64,000 nt of DNA, taken from Nonomuraea polychroma (GTDB lineage Bacteria; Actinomycetota; Actinomycetes; Streptosporangiales; Streptosporangiaceae). Location of the stretch: assembly GCF_004011505.1 (NCBI RefSeq), contig NZ_SAUN01000001.1, positions 7,467,501 to 7,531,500 on the forward strand, written 5' to 3'. Shown here one piece after another: positions 50,239-57,943 of the stretch (positions are counted from its first letter, which is position 1; each line of letters starts with the position of its first letter). Under the pieces are notes generated by a model. It had not been told where the DNA came from. It did not search any database and saw only the letters and a program-made list of their open reading frames with translations. The position numbers were made by a program, and so were the translations under genes.

Positions 50239-50793
50239 ATGAGCTCGACGCACCCACCCTTTCGCGCATCCGACGGGGAACGTGACCGTGCGATCGACGA
50301 GCTCAAAGTCCGCGCCGTCGAGGGCCGGATCTCCCATGACACCTTCGTGGGGCGCGTGGACCAGGCATTACGGGCCCGCAACCAGTGGGAGCTCGACGAG
50401 CTGGTGGCCGACTTACCGAAGCGGCCGACGATCAGGCAGCGGCTGACCGACGCGGTCGCCGCTGTTTCCGAGTTCTCCACCAAACTGCAGACGGCCTGGC
50501 GGCGGCCGCGACTGCCCCGGCTGGCGCTGCCCGACGACGACCGGCTGCGGTATGTGGTGGGGCGGGGGTCGGCCTGCGATCTCGTGCTGTCCGACCTGAC
50601 GGTGTCCCGGGTCCACGCCGAGCTGCGGCGGGAGGACGACGGCGGGTGGATGCTGGTCGACCTGGGGTCGCTCAACGGCACGCGGCTGAACGGGTGGCGG
50701 CTCGTGGGGCCGGCCCGGGTGAGGTCCGGCGATGAGGTCTCGTTCGGCGACTGCGGCTTCCTCCTGATCTCCGGCCAGCCGTCGTCCACCTGA
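50239..50793 (+). CDS. DUF1707 and FHA domain protein
   Basis: 184 residues. DUF1707 at about 8-60 (FRASDGERDRAIDELKVRAVEGRI...DLP), a short linker, then an FHA domain (YVVGRGSACDLVLSD, SRVHAEL, GSLNGTRLNG), which binds phosphothreonine. No membrane segment. It probably acts as a phosphorylation-dependent adaptor for Ser/Thr kinases; partners are unknown. Confidence 0.88.
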   Translation: MSSTHPPFRASDGERDRAIDELKVRAVEGRISHDTFVGRVDQALRARNQWELDELVADLPKRPTIRQRLTDAVAAVSEFSTKLQTAWRRPRLPRLALPDDDRLRYVVGRGSACDLVLSDLTVSRVHAELRREDDGGWMLVDLGSLNGTRLNGWRLVGPARVRSGDEVSFGDCGFLLISGQPSST

Positions 50794-51208
50794 CCCGCGC
50801 CCTTCATCACGGACTCAATACGCGAGCGCGTTCGGCGCCCATCCCGTCCCGTCGCACGCCTGGCGCTACTGCCTGGCTGTGCCGCCGTCCAAGCGCGGGT
50901 TCTGTTCGCGGTGCACCGGCGTCCCATTCTCCACCGGCCGCCCGCTGCGCAGCGCTTATCCGGCCCCCTGGTGCTGAGTGCCGCCGGGTCACGCCGTTGA
51001 TCGTGTGCGCGCGACGTCGGGTTTGGACGACCGTGCGCTGGTCCGGGAGTGACAGGCGCGATGGGCGGGCCTGCGGGCGGAGAACGGAGGGATGGGCGGA
51101 CGGGGGCGATGGGCGGGGCGGCGGGGAGAAATACGGATATTTGCGGATTGCAGGATGGTGGGGCCGGGTCATGATCTGACGGCGATCCCTCAGCCCTTTG
51201 GAGACCCC
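50794..51208. other. gene-free region upstream of dacB, G-rich repeats
   Basis: 415 bp. The motif GATGGGCGG recurs near 51060, 51091 and 51108 within a G-run-rich stretch (about 51055-51128). The dacB promoter must lie in the last 80 bp, but I cannot place it. No credible gene on either strand. Confidence 0.5.
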
Positions 51209-52753
51209 ATGCGGCGCACCTCAGCATCCCTCGTCGCGGGCGCGCTCGTCGCGGCCCTCGCGTGGGCGTCCAGTCCCACCTCCCCCGCCGTCGCCCTCGA
51301 CCCCTCGGCCGGAGTGGCCGACCTGTCCCAGGACATCAACCAGATCCTCAGCGACTCGCGGCTCACGATCGCCAGAGCGGGCGTCGTGGTCAAGAGCGCC
51401 GCGACCGGCGAGGAGCTGTACGCCACCGACGCCGGCAAGCTGCTCATCCCGGCGTCGAACACCAAGCTCTTCACCTCGGCCGCGGCAGCGGAGACGCTCG
51501 GCCTCGACTACCGTTTCTCCACCTCCGTCCTGACCTCCGGCCGTAAGAGCGGCTCGATCCTGACCGGCGACCTGGTGCTGCGCGGCACTGGCGACCCGAC
51601 GATGCTGGCCGAGGACTACGACGCGCTGGCCGCGAAGGTCGCGGCGGAGGGCATCAAGGTCGTCACGGGCAAGCTGCTGGCCGACGACACGTGGTTCGAC
51701 TCCCAGCGGCTCGGCAACGACTGGTCATGGGACGACGAGACCGCCTACTACGCGGCGCCGATCTCCGCGCTGACCGCCTCGCCGGACCGGGACTACGACG
51801 CGGGCTCGGTGGTCGTGGCGGTGGCCGCCGACGGCGACAAGGTCAAGGTCTCCACCACACCGGAGACCGACTACCTGAAGATCGTCAACAAGGCCACCGT
51901 GGGCACGAAGACGGATGTGCTCATCGAGCGGCAACACGGCACGCGGACGGTTGTGATCACCGGCACGGTGGCGACCCCGTACCAGGAGTGGGTGGCCGTG
52001 GACGACCCCACCGCGTACGTCTCCTCGCTGTTCCGCAAGTCCCTGGCCAAGCACGGCGTCAAGGTCCTCGGCCCGACCGCGGCCGCGGCGGCCCCGGACG
52101 GGGCGAAGGAAGTCGCCGCGCACGAGTCGATGACGCTGGGCGAGCTGCTGGTGCCGTTCATGAAGCTCAGCAACAACATCCACGCCGAGATCCTCACCAA
52201 GGCCATGGGCCGCAAGGTCGCGAACCAGGGCACGTGGTCGGCCGGGCTCAAGGTCAGCACCGACTTCGCCAAGGCCAACGGGGTGCAGGTGATCAACATG
52301 CGGGACGGCTCGGGGCTGTCGCGCCGCGACGGGTTCTCGCCCGGCTCGATCGCGCAGCTGCTGACCGCCGTACGCGGCAAGCCGTGGTTCCCGACCTGGT
52401 ACGAGTCACTGCCCATCGCGGGCAATGCCGACCGTTTCGTCGGCGGCACGCTGCGCAGCCGGATGCGCAACACGCCGGCCGCGAACAACGTCCATGCCAA
52501 GACCGGCTCGCTGACCGGCGTGACCTCGTTGTCCGGGTACGTCACGAGCGCCGACGGCGAGCCGCTGATCTTCTCGATCATGCTGAACCAGTACCTGTCG
52601 GGCTCGCCCAAGGACATCGAGGACAAGATCGCGGTCCGGCTCGCCCAGTTCTCCCGCGCCAACCCGGTCAACACCACGGCCCAGCTCCGCTCGGCGAACG
52701 ACGCCCCGGCGGGCGACCTCGAGTGCTCGTGGATGAAGCCCGTCCAGTGCTAG
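51209..52753 (+). CDS. dacB: D-alanyl-D-alanine carboxypeptidase/endopeptidase (PBP4, S13)
   Basis: 514 residues with a signal peptide (MRRTSASLVAGALVAALAWA...VALD). Catalytic motifs: S-x-x-K in ASNTKLF near residue 82, S-x-N in LSNNIHAE near 320, and KTG in HAKTGSLTG near 430. Trims peptidoglycan stem peptides outside the membrane. The length and the large insertion between the first two motifs fit the DacB/PBP4 class. Ends with a very strong terminator. Confidence 0.93.
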   Translation: MRRTSASLVAGALVAALAWASSPTSPAVALDPSAGVADLSQDINQILSDSRLTIARAGVVVKSAATGEELYATDAGKLLIPASNTKLFTSAAAAETLGLDYRFSTSVLTSGRKSGSILTGDLVLRGTGDPTMLAEDYDALAAKVAAEGIKVVTGKLLADDTWFDSQRLGNDWSWDDETAYYAAPISALTASPDRDYDAGSVVVAVAADGDKVKVSTTPETDYLKIVNKATVGTKTDVLIERQHGTRTVVITGTVATPYQEWVAVDDPTAYVSSLFRKSLAKHGVKVLGPTAAAAAPDGAKEVAAHESMTLGELLVPFMKLSNNIHAEILTKAMGRKVANQGTWSAGLKVSTDFAKANGVQVINMRDGSGLSRRDGFSPGSIAQLLTAVRGKPWFPTWYESLPIAGNADRFVGGTLRSRMRNTPAANNVHAKTGSLTGVTSLSGYVTSADGEPLIFSIMLNQYLSGSPKDIEDKIAVRLAQFSRANPVNTTAQLRSANDAPAGDLECSWMKPVQC

Positions 52754-52756
52754 CCG

Positions 52757-52796
52757 CCATGGCGGCTCCCTGACGTCCAGGGAGCCGCCATGGTTT
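52757..52796 (+). terminator. dacB intrinsic terminator
   Basis: Perfect 16-bp stem CCATGGCGGCTCCCTG (52757-52772 by position) with its complement at 52778-52793, loop ACGTC, followed by TTT. Confidence 0.9.
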
Positions 52797-53111
52797 ACCC
52801 GAACGGCCATTTGGAGTTCCAGGTATGCCGCGACTTTTCGGGACATGGCCCACTAAGGAGGACCAGAATGCGGGTTCGACGCACTGTCGAGCTCGTCACC
52901 GGAGGACCAAATGCACAGACAGCTTCAGGCATTGGCCCGCTAAAGCCACAGGAGCGCAGGGCCTTCACCGGCCACACCCCGAGCCGGTTTCCCACCGCAC
53001 GCCCACAGCGCTCCCTTCCCAGCGGGCCCGGCCGCGCCTCCCCCCGCACACGGACCGCGGCCGGGCCCGCCCTTCCCTTCGATGCCGAGCACACGGAACG
53101 CCGAGCACGGC
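52797..53111. other. gene-free stretch with two ribosome-site/ATG motifs
   Basis: About 315 bp. AAGGAGGACCAG-AATG (52855-52870) and GGAGGACCAAATG (52901-52913) look like translation starts. The second opens a ten-codon frame, MHRQLQALAR, ending TAA at 52943; the first frame has no convincing coding character. GGACATGGCCCACTAA (52841-52856) and GGCATTGGCCCGCTAA (52928-52943) are similar to each other, suggesting a degenerate duplication. Possibly decayed gene ends or leader peptides. Confidence 0.4.
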
Positions 53112-53145
53112 GAAGGGGGCCCACCCCAGCAGGCAGGCCCCCTTC
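53112..53145 (-). terminator. terminator of the small secreted protein gene
   Basis: Stem GAAGGGGGCC (53112-53121) / GGCCCCCTTC (53136-53145), 14 bases after the stop at 53159 in the leftward direction. Confidence 0.75.
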
Positions 53146-53158
53146 CGTACGCGTTGGG

Positions 53159-53407
53159 TCAGCGGCTCAGGATGCTGATGGGGAGGAGATCGCCCAAGCC
53201 CAGATCGACGAGGTCGTTGTCCTCACCGAAGTTGTTCCGCTCGCCGATGTAGGTCAGTCCCTGCCCATTTCCGTTGTCGTCGAGGTCCGGCAGGATGTTT
53301 GCCTGGACGGACTCGGCGGTGACGGCGGGTGTCGCAGCTAGCGCGGAGCCGCCGAACGCGACCATCCCGCCGACGAGACCGAGCAGGACGAGCCCTTGTC
53401 TATACAT
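53159..53407 (-). CDS. small secreted protein, unknown
   Basis: 82 residues. Clear signal peptide MYRQGLVLLGLVGGMVAFGG ending near A-L-A-A-T-P. The mature part of about 55 residues is rich in Asn, Asp, Gly and Leu (ILPDLDDNGNGQGLTYIG), has no cysteine and ends in LLPISILSR. It is not a chaplin or rodlin by visible motifs. The gene has its own terminator. A ribosome site (AAGGAG) precedes the ATG. Confidence 0.7.
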   Translation of the reverse strand: MYRQGLVLLGLVGGMVAFGGSALAATPAVTAESVQANILPDLDDNGNGQGLTYIGERNNFGEDNDLVDLGLGDLLPISILSR

Positions 53408-53623
53408 GGTCGAATCTCCTTGATACCTCTCGACTACTCTCCGTAGCTATCGCGAGAAGATCTGCCCTATGCCCTCTTTCAACAAACCACCCGTATTCCT
53501 CTCTTGACCTGCAAAAACCCCCCAGGTGGCGGAAGAAGTGCCAAAGATCATCCTTCTTGGCGAATACCTGCGCTCGAATGAGAAAGGCCTGCCACTTTCA
53601 TGACCGCCGGATGACCACGATCA

Positions 53624-54397
53624 CTAGGGAAGGGTAAGGACGACCGGCCCGTCAGCGGTGACGGCGACCGTGTGCTCCACGTGCACGCTCCTACTGCCGT
53701 CCGCGGAGCACACCGACCAGCCGTCGTCGGCCATGTAGTAACCGTCGCCGCCCCCGGCGATCAGGCTCGGCTCGATCGCGATCACCAGGCCGGGCCGCAG
53801 CAGCAGGCCCCGGCCCCCGCGGGCCTCGTTGGGCACGAACGGCGACTCGTGCATGGCCCGCCCGATGCCGTGACCACCGAAGTCGTTCTGCATGCCGTAG
53901 CCGGCGCCGCGGCCGATCGTGGACATGGCGTGGCCGATATCCCCCATCCTGCCGCCGGGCACGGCCGCCTTGATGCCGGCGGCGAGCGTCTCCTCGGCCA
54001 CCTTGATCAGTTTCAGGTCCTCCTCGCGCGGCTCGCCGACCGTGAAGCTCACCGTGCCGTCCGCGTGCCAGCCATCCACGTACGCGCCGCAGTCCACACT
54101 GATCAGGTCGCCGTCGCGCAGCCGGTACGGCGTCGGCAGGCCGTGCAGCATGACCCCGTTGACGGACGTGCAGATCACCCCCGGATACGGGGTGGCGCCG
54201 AACGCCGGGTGATAGCCCAGGAAGGACGCCCCCGCCCGCGCCTCCTCGATGACCGTCCGCGCCACCTCGTCGAGCCGCGCCAGCGACACCCCGATGGCAG
54301 CCTGCTCCCGCACCGCCGCGTGCACGGCCGCCACCACCCGGCCCGCCTCCCGCATCGCGGCGATCTCCCCGACACTCTTCAGCTCGATCACGGCCAT
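53624..54397 (-). CDS. map: methionine aminopeptidase type I
   Basis: 257 residues, cytosolic cleavage of N-terminal Met. Metal-binding residues lie in SVDCGAYVDGWHADGTVSF (two Asp), GHGIGRAMHESPF (His), and E-P-S near IAIEPSLIAGG. As it is not next to secY/adk/infA here, it is probably an additional map paralogue. A 22-bp palindrome lies about 20 bp upstream. Confidence 0.93.
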   Translation of the reverse strand: MAVIELKSVGEIAAMREAGRVVAAVHAAVREQAAIGVSLARLDEVARTVIEEARAGASFLGYHPAFGATPYPGVICTSVNGVMLHGLPTPYRLRDGDLISVDCGAYVDGWHADGTVSFTVGEPREEDLKLIKVAEETLAAGIKAAVPGGRMGDIGHAMSTIGRGAGYGMQNDFGGHGIGRAMHESPFVPNEARGGRGLLLRPGLVIAIEPSLIAGGGDGYYMADDGWSVCSADGSRSVHVEHTVAVTADGPVVLTLP

Positions 54398-54417
54398 TCC
54401 TCCGTTCCCCCGGCTCG

Positions 54418-54439
54418 ATAACTATACCGGTATTATTAT
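54418..54439. promoter_or_regulatory. 22-bp inverted repeat between map and the ECF sigma gene
   Basis: ATAAnnATACC/GGTATnnTTAT, 9 of 11 pairs matched, with a perfect ATACCGGTAT core (54424-54433). In the map direction it includes TATAGT, which could be a -10 box, so binding here would block map transcription. Confidence 0.55.
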
Positions 54440-54560
54440 CACGGATTGGCGCCGTGCCGACTCGGTCGAGGCCCACCAGCCGGAAGTCGAGAACGTACGC
54501 CATAGATCCTGGGTGTCGGCCGCGTCTAAACAAGGCGAGACCTCGTTCCCAAGGAGACTC

Positions 54561-55061
54561 GTGCATCCCGACCAGCAACAGGACTTCGCCGAGTTCGTGG
54601 CCGCCCGCTCGGACAGCTTGATCAGGCTCGCGTACGTCCTGACCGATGACCAGCACGCCGCCGAGGACCTGCTGCAGACCGCGCTGGCCAAGACGGCGGG
54701 CCACTGGCGGCGCATCCGCGGCAACCCGGAGGCGTACGTGCGGCGGGTGATGTACCACGAACAGGTCGGCCGCTGGCGCAGCCCGCGCTGGGGCCGGGAG
54801 CGGGTGGTGGACGTGGTGCCCGAGCGGGCGACCGGCGACCGCACCGCCGAGGTGGACACCCGCATCACGCTCGGCCAGGCACTGCGCGCGTTACCCGTGC
54901 GCAAGCGGGCGGTGCTGGTGCTGCGTTACTACGAGGACCTCTCGGAGTCGGAGGTCGCCAAGATCATGGGCTGCTCGGTAGGCACCGTACGCAGCCAGAC
55001 GCATCAGGCGATCACCCGGCTGCGCCAGCTGGTCGGCGAACCCGTCACCCTGGAGGCCTGA
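54561..55061 (+). CDS. SigE-family ECF RNA polymerase sigma factor
   Basis: 166 residues from a GTG with AAGGAG eight bases upstream. Region 2 (FAEFVAARSDSLIRLAYVLTDDQHAAEDLLQTAL) and region 4 (ALRALPVRKRAVLVLRYYEDLSESEVAKIMGCSVGTVRSQTHQAI) are complete. This is the actinobacterial SigE-family (SigE70-type) group, usually cotranscribed with a membrane protein as here. Target promoters unknown. Confidence 0.92.
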   Translation: MHPDQQQDFAEFVAARSDSLIRLAYVLTDDQHAAEDLLQTALAKTAGHWRRIRGNPEAYVRRVMYHEQVGRWRSPRWGRERVVDVVPERATGDRTAEVDTRITLGQALRALPVRKRAVLVLRYYEDLSESEVAKIMGCSVGTVRSQTHQAITRLRQLVGEPVTLEA

Positions 55062-55062
55062 C

Positions 55063-55911
55063 ATGACGACCGTCAACGAACACACCATCGCCGAGGAGCT
55101 GCGGCGCATGGCCGGCGAGGCCCGCCCCGTGGACCCCCACTCCTACGCCGCCCGCGCGACCGCCCGCTCGTCCCAACGTCGCCGCCTGTCGTGGACGCTC
55201 GCGGCCGCCTGCGCCGTCCTGGTCGCGGGCGTCGTCGTCTCCTCACTCGGCGGTGAGCCGATGACCGCGAAAGTCGCCACTCCGCCCGCCCCCGAACTGC
55301 CGCCGAACACCCCGCGGCAGCTCCAGGCCGTGCGTGCCTGCATGCCCGCCGGAGGCCCGTCCGTCAACGTCAACCCCGACTGGCGCGACCCCGCACACGG
55401 CACGGTGGCGGACTTCCGCGTGCTGGCCGAACATCGGGACAAGAACGGCTACACCGCCCTTGTCGGCAGTACCAAGGGCTTCGTCCTGTGCACGCCGAGC
55501 GCCGAGACGCCCGATCCTCCGGTGTTCACCTATTGGGGCAACAAGGCTCCGGGGAACCTGGCGAGCGCCACCGATCCGCTCATCGTGGACAGGTACACCG
55601 TGCAGTACTGGTGGGCCCCGGACCCCAAGAGCCAGGACAACTACGTCCGCGTGGTCGCCGGCCGGGTCGGTTCTTCGGTGCGGCGGGTGGTGATCGACTG
55701 GTCCGCCGGGAAGCCCACGGACGCCGTCGTGAGCAACGGCTTCTTCATCGCCAGGACGCCCGCCGGCACCGTCTCCCGCAAGGACCAGCATGGAGAGATG
55801 GCCGACTACGTCGACACGCCTCGCGTCACCGTGACGGCCTATGACGCGGCGGGCAAGGTCCTGGGCCGCGCGCCGTACGTGCCGTTCGACTGGCGCGGCC
55901 CGGTTACGTGA
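55063..55911 (+). CDS. single-pass membrane protein, putative anti-sigma partner
   Basis: 282 residues, one base after the sigma gene. A short cytosolic N-terminus (about 1-40, EELRRMAGEARPVDPHSYAARA), one TM segment (about 43-62), then an extracellular domain of about 215 residues with two cysteines. No HxxxCxxC zinc motif, so if it is an anti-sigma factor it is not of the ZAS type; the partnership rests only on gene order. It overlaps the convergent hydrolase by 8 bp. Confidence 0.75.
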   Translation: MTTVNEHTIAEELRRMAGEARPVDPHSYAARATARSSQRRRLSWTLAAACAVLVAGVVVSSLGGEPMTAKVATPPAPELPPNTPRQLQAVRACMPAGGPSVNVNPDWRDPAHGTVADFRVLAEHRDKNGYTALVGSTKGFVLCTPSAETPDPPVFTYWGNKAPGNLASATDPLIVDRYTVQYWWAPDPKSQDNYVRVVAGRVGSSVRRVVIDWSAGKPTDAVVSNGFFIARTPAGTVSRKDQHGEMADYVDTPRVTVTAYDAAGKVLGRAPYVPFDWRGPVT

Positions 55912-56788
55912 GGACCCGGCTCAGGAAGCCGCGGACGAGCGGGACGATCTCCCCCAGGCTGGTCTCCAGCGCCCAGTGGCCGGCGTCGAGCAGGTGCAGC
56001 TCGGCGTCCGGCAGGTCGCGGAGGTAGGCCCTGGCGGCGCCCTCGGGCATGTACCCGTCGTGCGGGCCCCACACGATCAACGTCGGCGGACGGTGCTCGC
56101 GCAGGTACGCCTGCTGTTTGGGGAACCATTCGAGCGTCGTCGCCTGGTCCTCGAAGAGAGCGACGACGTTCTCGCGGCGCTGCGGGGTGTCCATCAGCGC
56201 CCAGTGCAGTTTCCACAGGTCCGGGCTCACCCGGACGGCCAGGTGCTCGGGCAGCTCGCCGGCGAACTCGTCACGGAAACCCTCCTCCGTGACGTTCGCG
56301 GCGAGCTTCGCCCGGCCCTCCGGCGTCGGGTTCGCCCAGAACTCCTTGAGCCACCCGTACTTCGGCCCGAGCTCGTCCTCGTAGATGTCGCCGTTCTGGA
56401 TGACGAGCGCGGTGACCCGCTCGGGGGCGCGCATGGCCAGGCGCAGCCCGAACTGGGAGCCGTAGTCGTGCAGGTAAACGGCGTATCGCGACAGTCCCAT
56501 GACCTGCGTGAAGCGTTCCAGGAAGCCGGCGTAGCCGTCGAAGGTGTAGGAGAAGGCGGTGCGGTCGGGCGTTCCGCTGTAGCCGAAGCCCGGCAGGTCG
56601 GGGGCGATCAACCGCCATCGGTCGCCGAGCGCGGGCATGAGGTTGCGGAACTCGTACGAGGAGCAGGGATAACCGTGCGGCAGCAGGAACACCGGCGCGT
56701 CCGGCGGCCCGGCCGCGCGGTAGAAGATCTCGATCCCGCCGACGTCGATCGTCCTGTGCGCGACCGGTGCCATGATGCTTGTGGTCAT
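55904..56788 (-). CDS. alpha/beta hydrolase, epoxide-hydrolase/dehalogenase-like
   Basis: 294 residues. Oxyanion motif HGYP at 38-41; nucleophile Asp108 in YLHDYGSQFG, so the nucleophile is Asp rather than Ser, typical of epoxide hydrolases and haloalkane dehalogenases; catalytic His in DAGHWALE near the end. The cap domain lies between. An alternative start at M6 (56773) is possible. Substrate unknown. Confidence 0.88.
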   Translation of the reverse strand: MTTSIMAPVAHRTIDVGGIEIFYRAAGPPDAPVFLLPHGYPCSSYEFRNLMPALGDRWRLIAPDLPGFGYSGTPDRTAFSYTFDGYAGFLERFTQVMGLSRYAVYLHDYGSQFGLRLAMRAPERVTALVIQNGDIYEDELGPKYGWLKEFWANPTPEGRAKLAANVTEEGFRDEFAGELPEHLAVRVSPDLWKLHWALMDTPQRRENVVALFEDQATTLEWFPKQQAYLREHRPPTLIVWGPHDGYMPEGAARAYLRDLPDAELHLLDAGHWALETSLGEIVPLVRGFLSRVLT

Positions 56789-56823
56789 GGCGTACGCATC
56801 TGCCCGCCACGACCGGTTGTTAT

Positions 56824-57663
56824 CTAGTTCCAGATCCCCGGAACACCCGTGGGAACGTCATCCTCGACTTCCTTCTTGTCGATCACGTCCCCTTCCAGGG
56901 GCAGCAGAACGGTGACCTGACGCCCCCAGTCCATGAACCTGGTCTCCGACTCGACCTGGACCGAACCCTTGTCTCCCACCGGCAGCACACCCTTGGCGGA
57001 CACCCGCTGGATCAGACCGTTGGCACCGAACCAGATCGTGTAGGAGATCTTGCCGACCCGGCTCTTCTTCGACGGCGCCCCGAACCGCTCGGCGAAGGCA
57101 TCGGACACCGAGGCGAGCTTCTTGGTCGTGATCGACCCCTTCACCACCCCGTCGCGTGCGGAGGTGCGCTCGGCCAGCAGCGTCTTGAGCGTGTCCGGCT
57201 CCAACACCTCGAGCAGGAGATTGCCGGCGGGCACCGCCACCCCTCCATAGCGCACCCAGCTCGCGTCGGCCCGCCGCAACCCCTCCTCCACCACCGGCCC
57301 GGAGACGTAGCTCACGTCCCCAGCGGAGATCATCCTGGTGGACGACTGCTGCAGCGCCTCGGTCTGCTCCGGCTCGGCCTTCATCATCCTGCGCAGCAGA
57401 TCCGGGCTGTAGCGCAGGGTGTGGGCCACATCGGAGGCGACCACGCCCCGCGTGCCGAACCCGATCGTGCCATCGAGCTCGGACGTGGCGTACTGGCCCG
57501 GCGAGTACGTCACCTTCGCCGTGGCCAGGACATTGACGGCCTTGCCCGGCGCCAGCTCAGCCTTGAGCTCCTTCACCGGGTCGATCTTGGGGGCCGCCTG
57601 CGCGGGGGCGGCCGCTAAGGCCACGCCCGCCACCACGGCGGCACCGACGATTGTTCGCTTCAT
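56824..57663 (-). CDS. secreted LppX/LprG-like protein
   Basis: 279 residues. Signal peptide MKRTIVGAAVVAGVALAAAPAQA cleaved at A-x-A, with no lipobox. The body has the alternating strand/helix layout of LppX/LprAFG lipid-carrier proteins (a beta-sheet half-barrel with VEEGLRRADASWVRYGG and SYTIWFGANGLIQRV near the end), but without Cys it would be freely secreted. The assignment is by resemblance and uncertain in detail. Confidence 0.7.
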   Translation of the reverse strand: MKRTIVGAAVVAGVALAAAPAQAAPKIDPVKELKAELAPGKAVNVLATAKVTYSPGQYATSELDGTIGFGTRGVVASDVAHTLRYSPDLLRRMMKAEPEQTEALQQSSTRMISAGDVSYVSGPVVEEGLRRADASWVRYGGVAVPAGNLLLEVLEPDTLKTLLAERTSARDGVVKGSITTKKLASVSDAFAERFGAPSKKSRVGKISYTIWFGANGLIQRVSAKGVLPVGDKGSVQVESETRFMDWGRQVTVLLPLEGDVIDKKEVEDDVPTGVPGIWN

Positions 57664-57780
57664 CTGCGTTTTCCTTGGGACGGTCCAGAGGGACGCGAAC
57701 AATCTTGTGCATCTAAGATCGCTAGTCAACTAGTTCGAGCAAAGCGGAGCGCCCCTCGGTGAGAGAGGCGCTCCAGGGGT

Positions 57781-57942
57781 TCAGGACTCGCGCTTGGGAA
57801 TCATCCGCTTGACGGCGAGACCCGCGGAGACGACCGTGAAGATCGCCAGCCCGATCCAGATCGCGTTGAAGCCGGCGAATGGAGCGGACACGAGACCCCC
57901 GAAACCAGCCGCCACACCCCCGATTGGCAGGTTGTTGTACAT
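57781..57942 (-). CDS. 53-residue membrane peptide resembling a cell-wall sorting signal
   Basis: MYNNLPIGGVAAGFGGLVSA, then APFAGFN, a hydrophobic helix (about 28-46) and the basic tail KRMIPKRES. LPIGG or APFAG followed by a membrane helix and positive tail is the layout of sortase substrates of the LPxTG/LAxTG type, in degenerate form. The ATG comes one base after the glycosyltransferase stop (TGA-A-ATG), with a ribosome site inside that gene's end. A class F sortase gene lies on the other side of the glycosyltransferase. Confidence 0.75.
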   Translation of the reverse strand: MYNNLPIGGVAAGFGGLVSAPFAGFNAIWIGLAIFTVVSAGLAVKRMIPKRES

Positions 57943-57943
57943 T

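Noticed and set aside
52790..53341. Plus-strand reading frame through 52790-53341 as a gene
   Set aside because: Its second half is antisense to the signal-peptide-bearing small protein, composition is Arg/Pro-rich, and it starts inside the dacB terminator stem.
53624..54397. map as the ribosomal-operon methionine aminopeptidase
   Set aside because: No secY, adk, infA or rpmJ gene is nearby; it is better seen as an extra paralogue.
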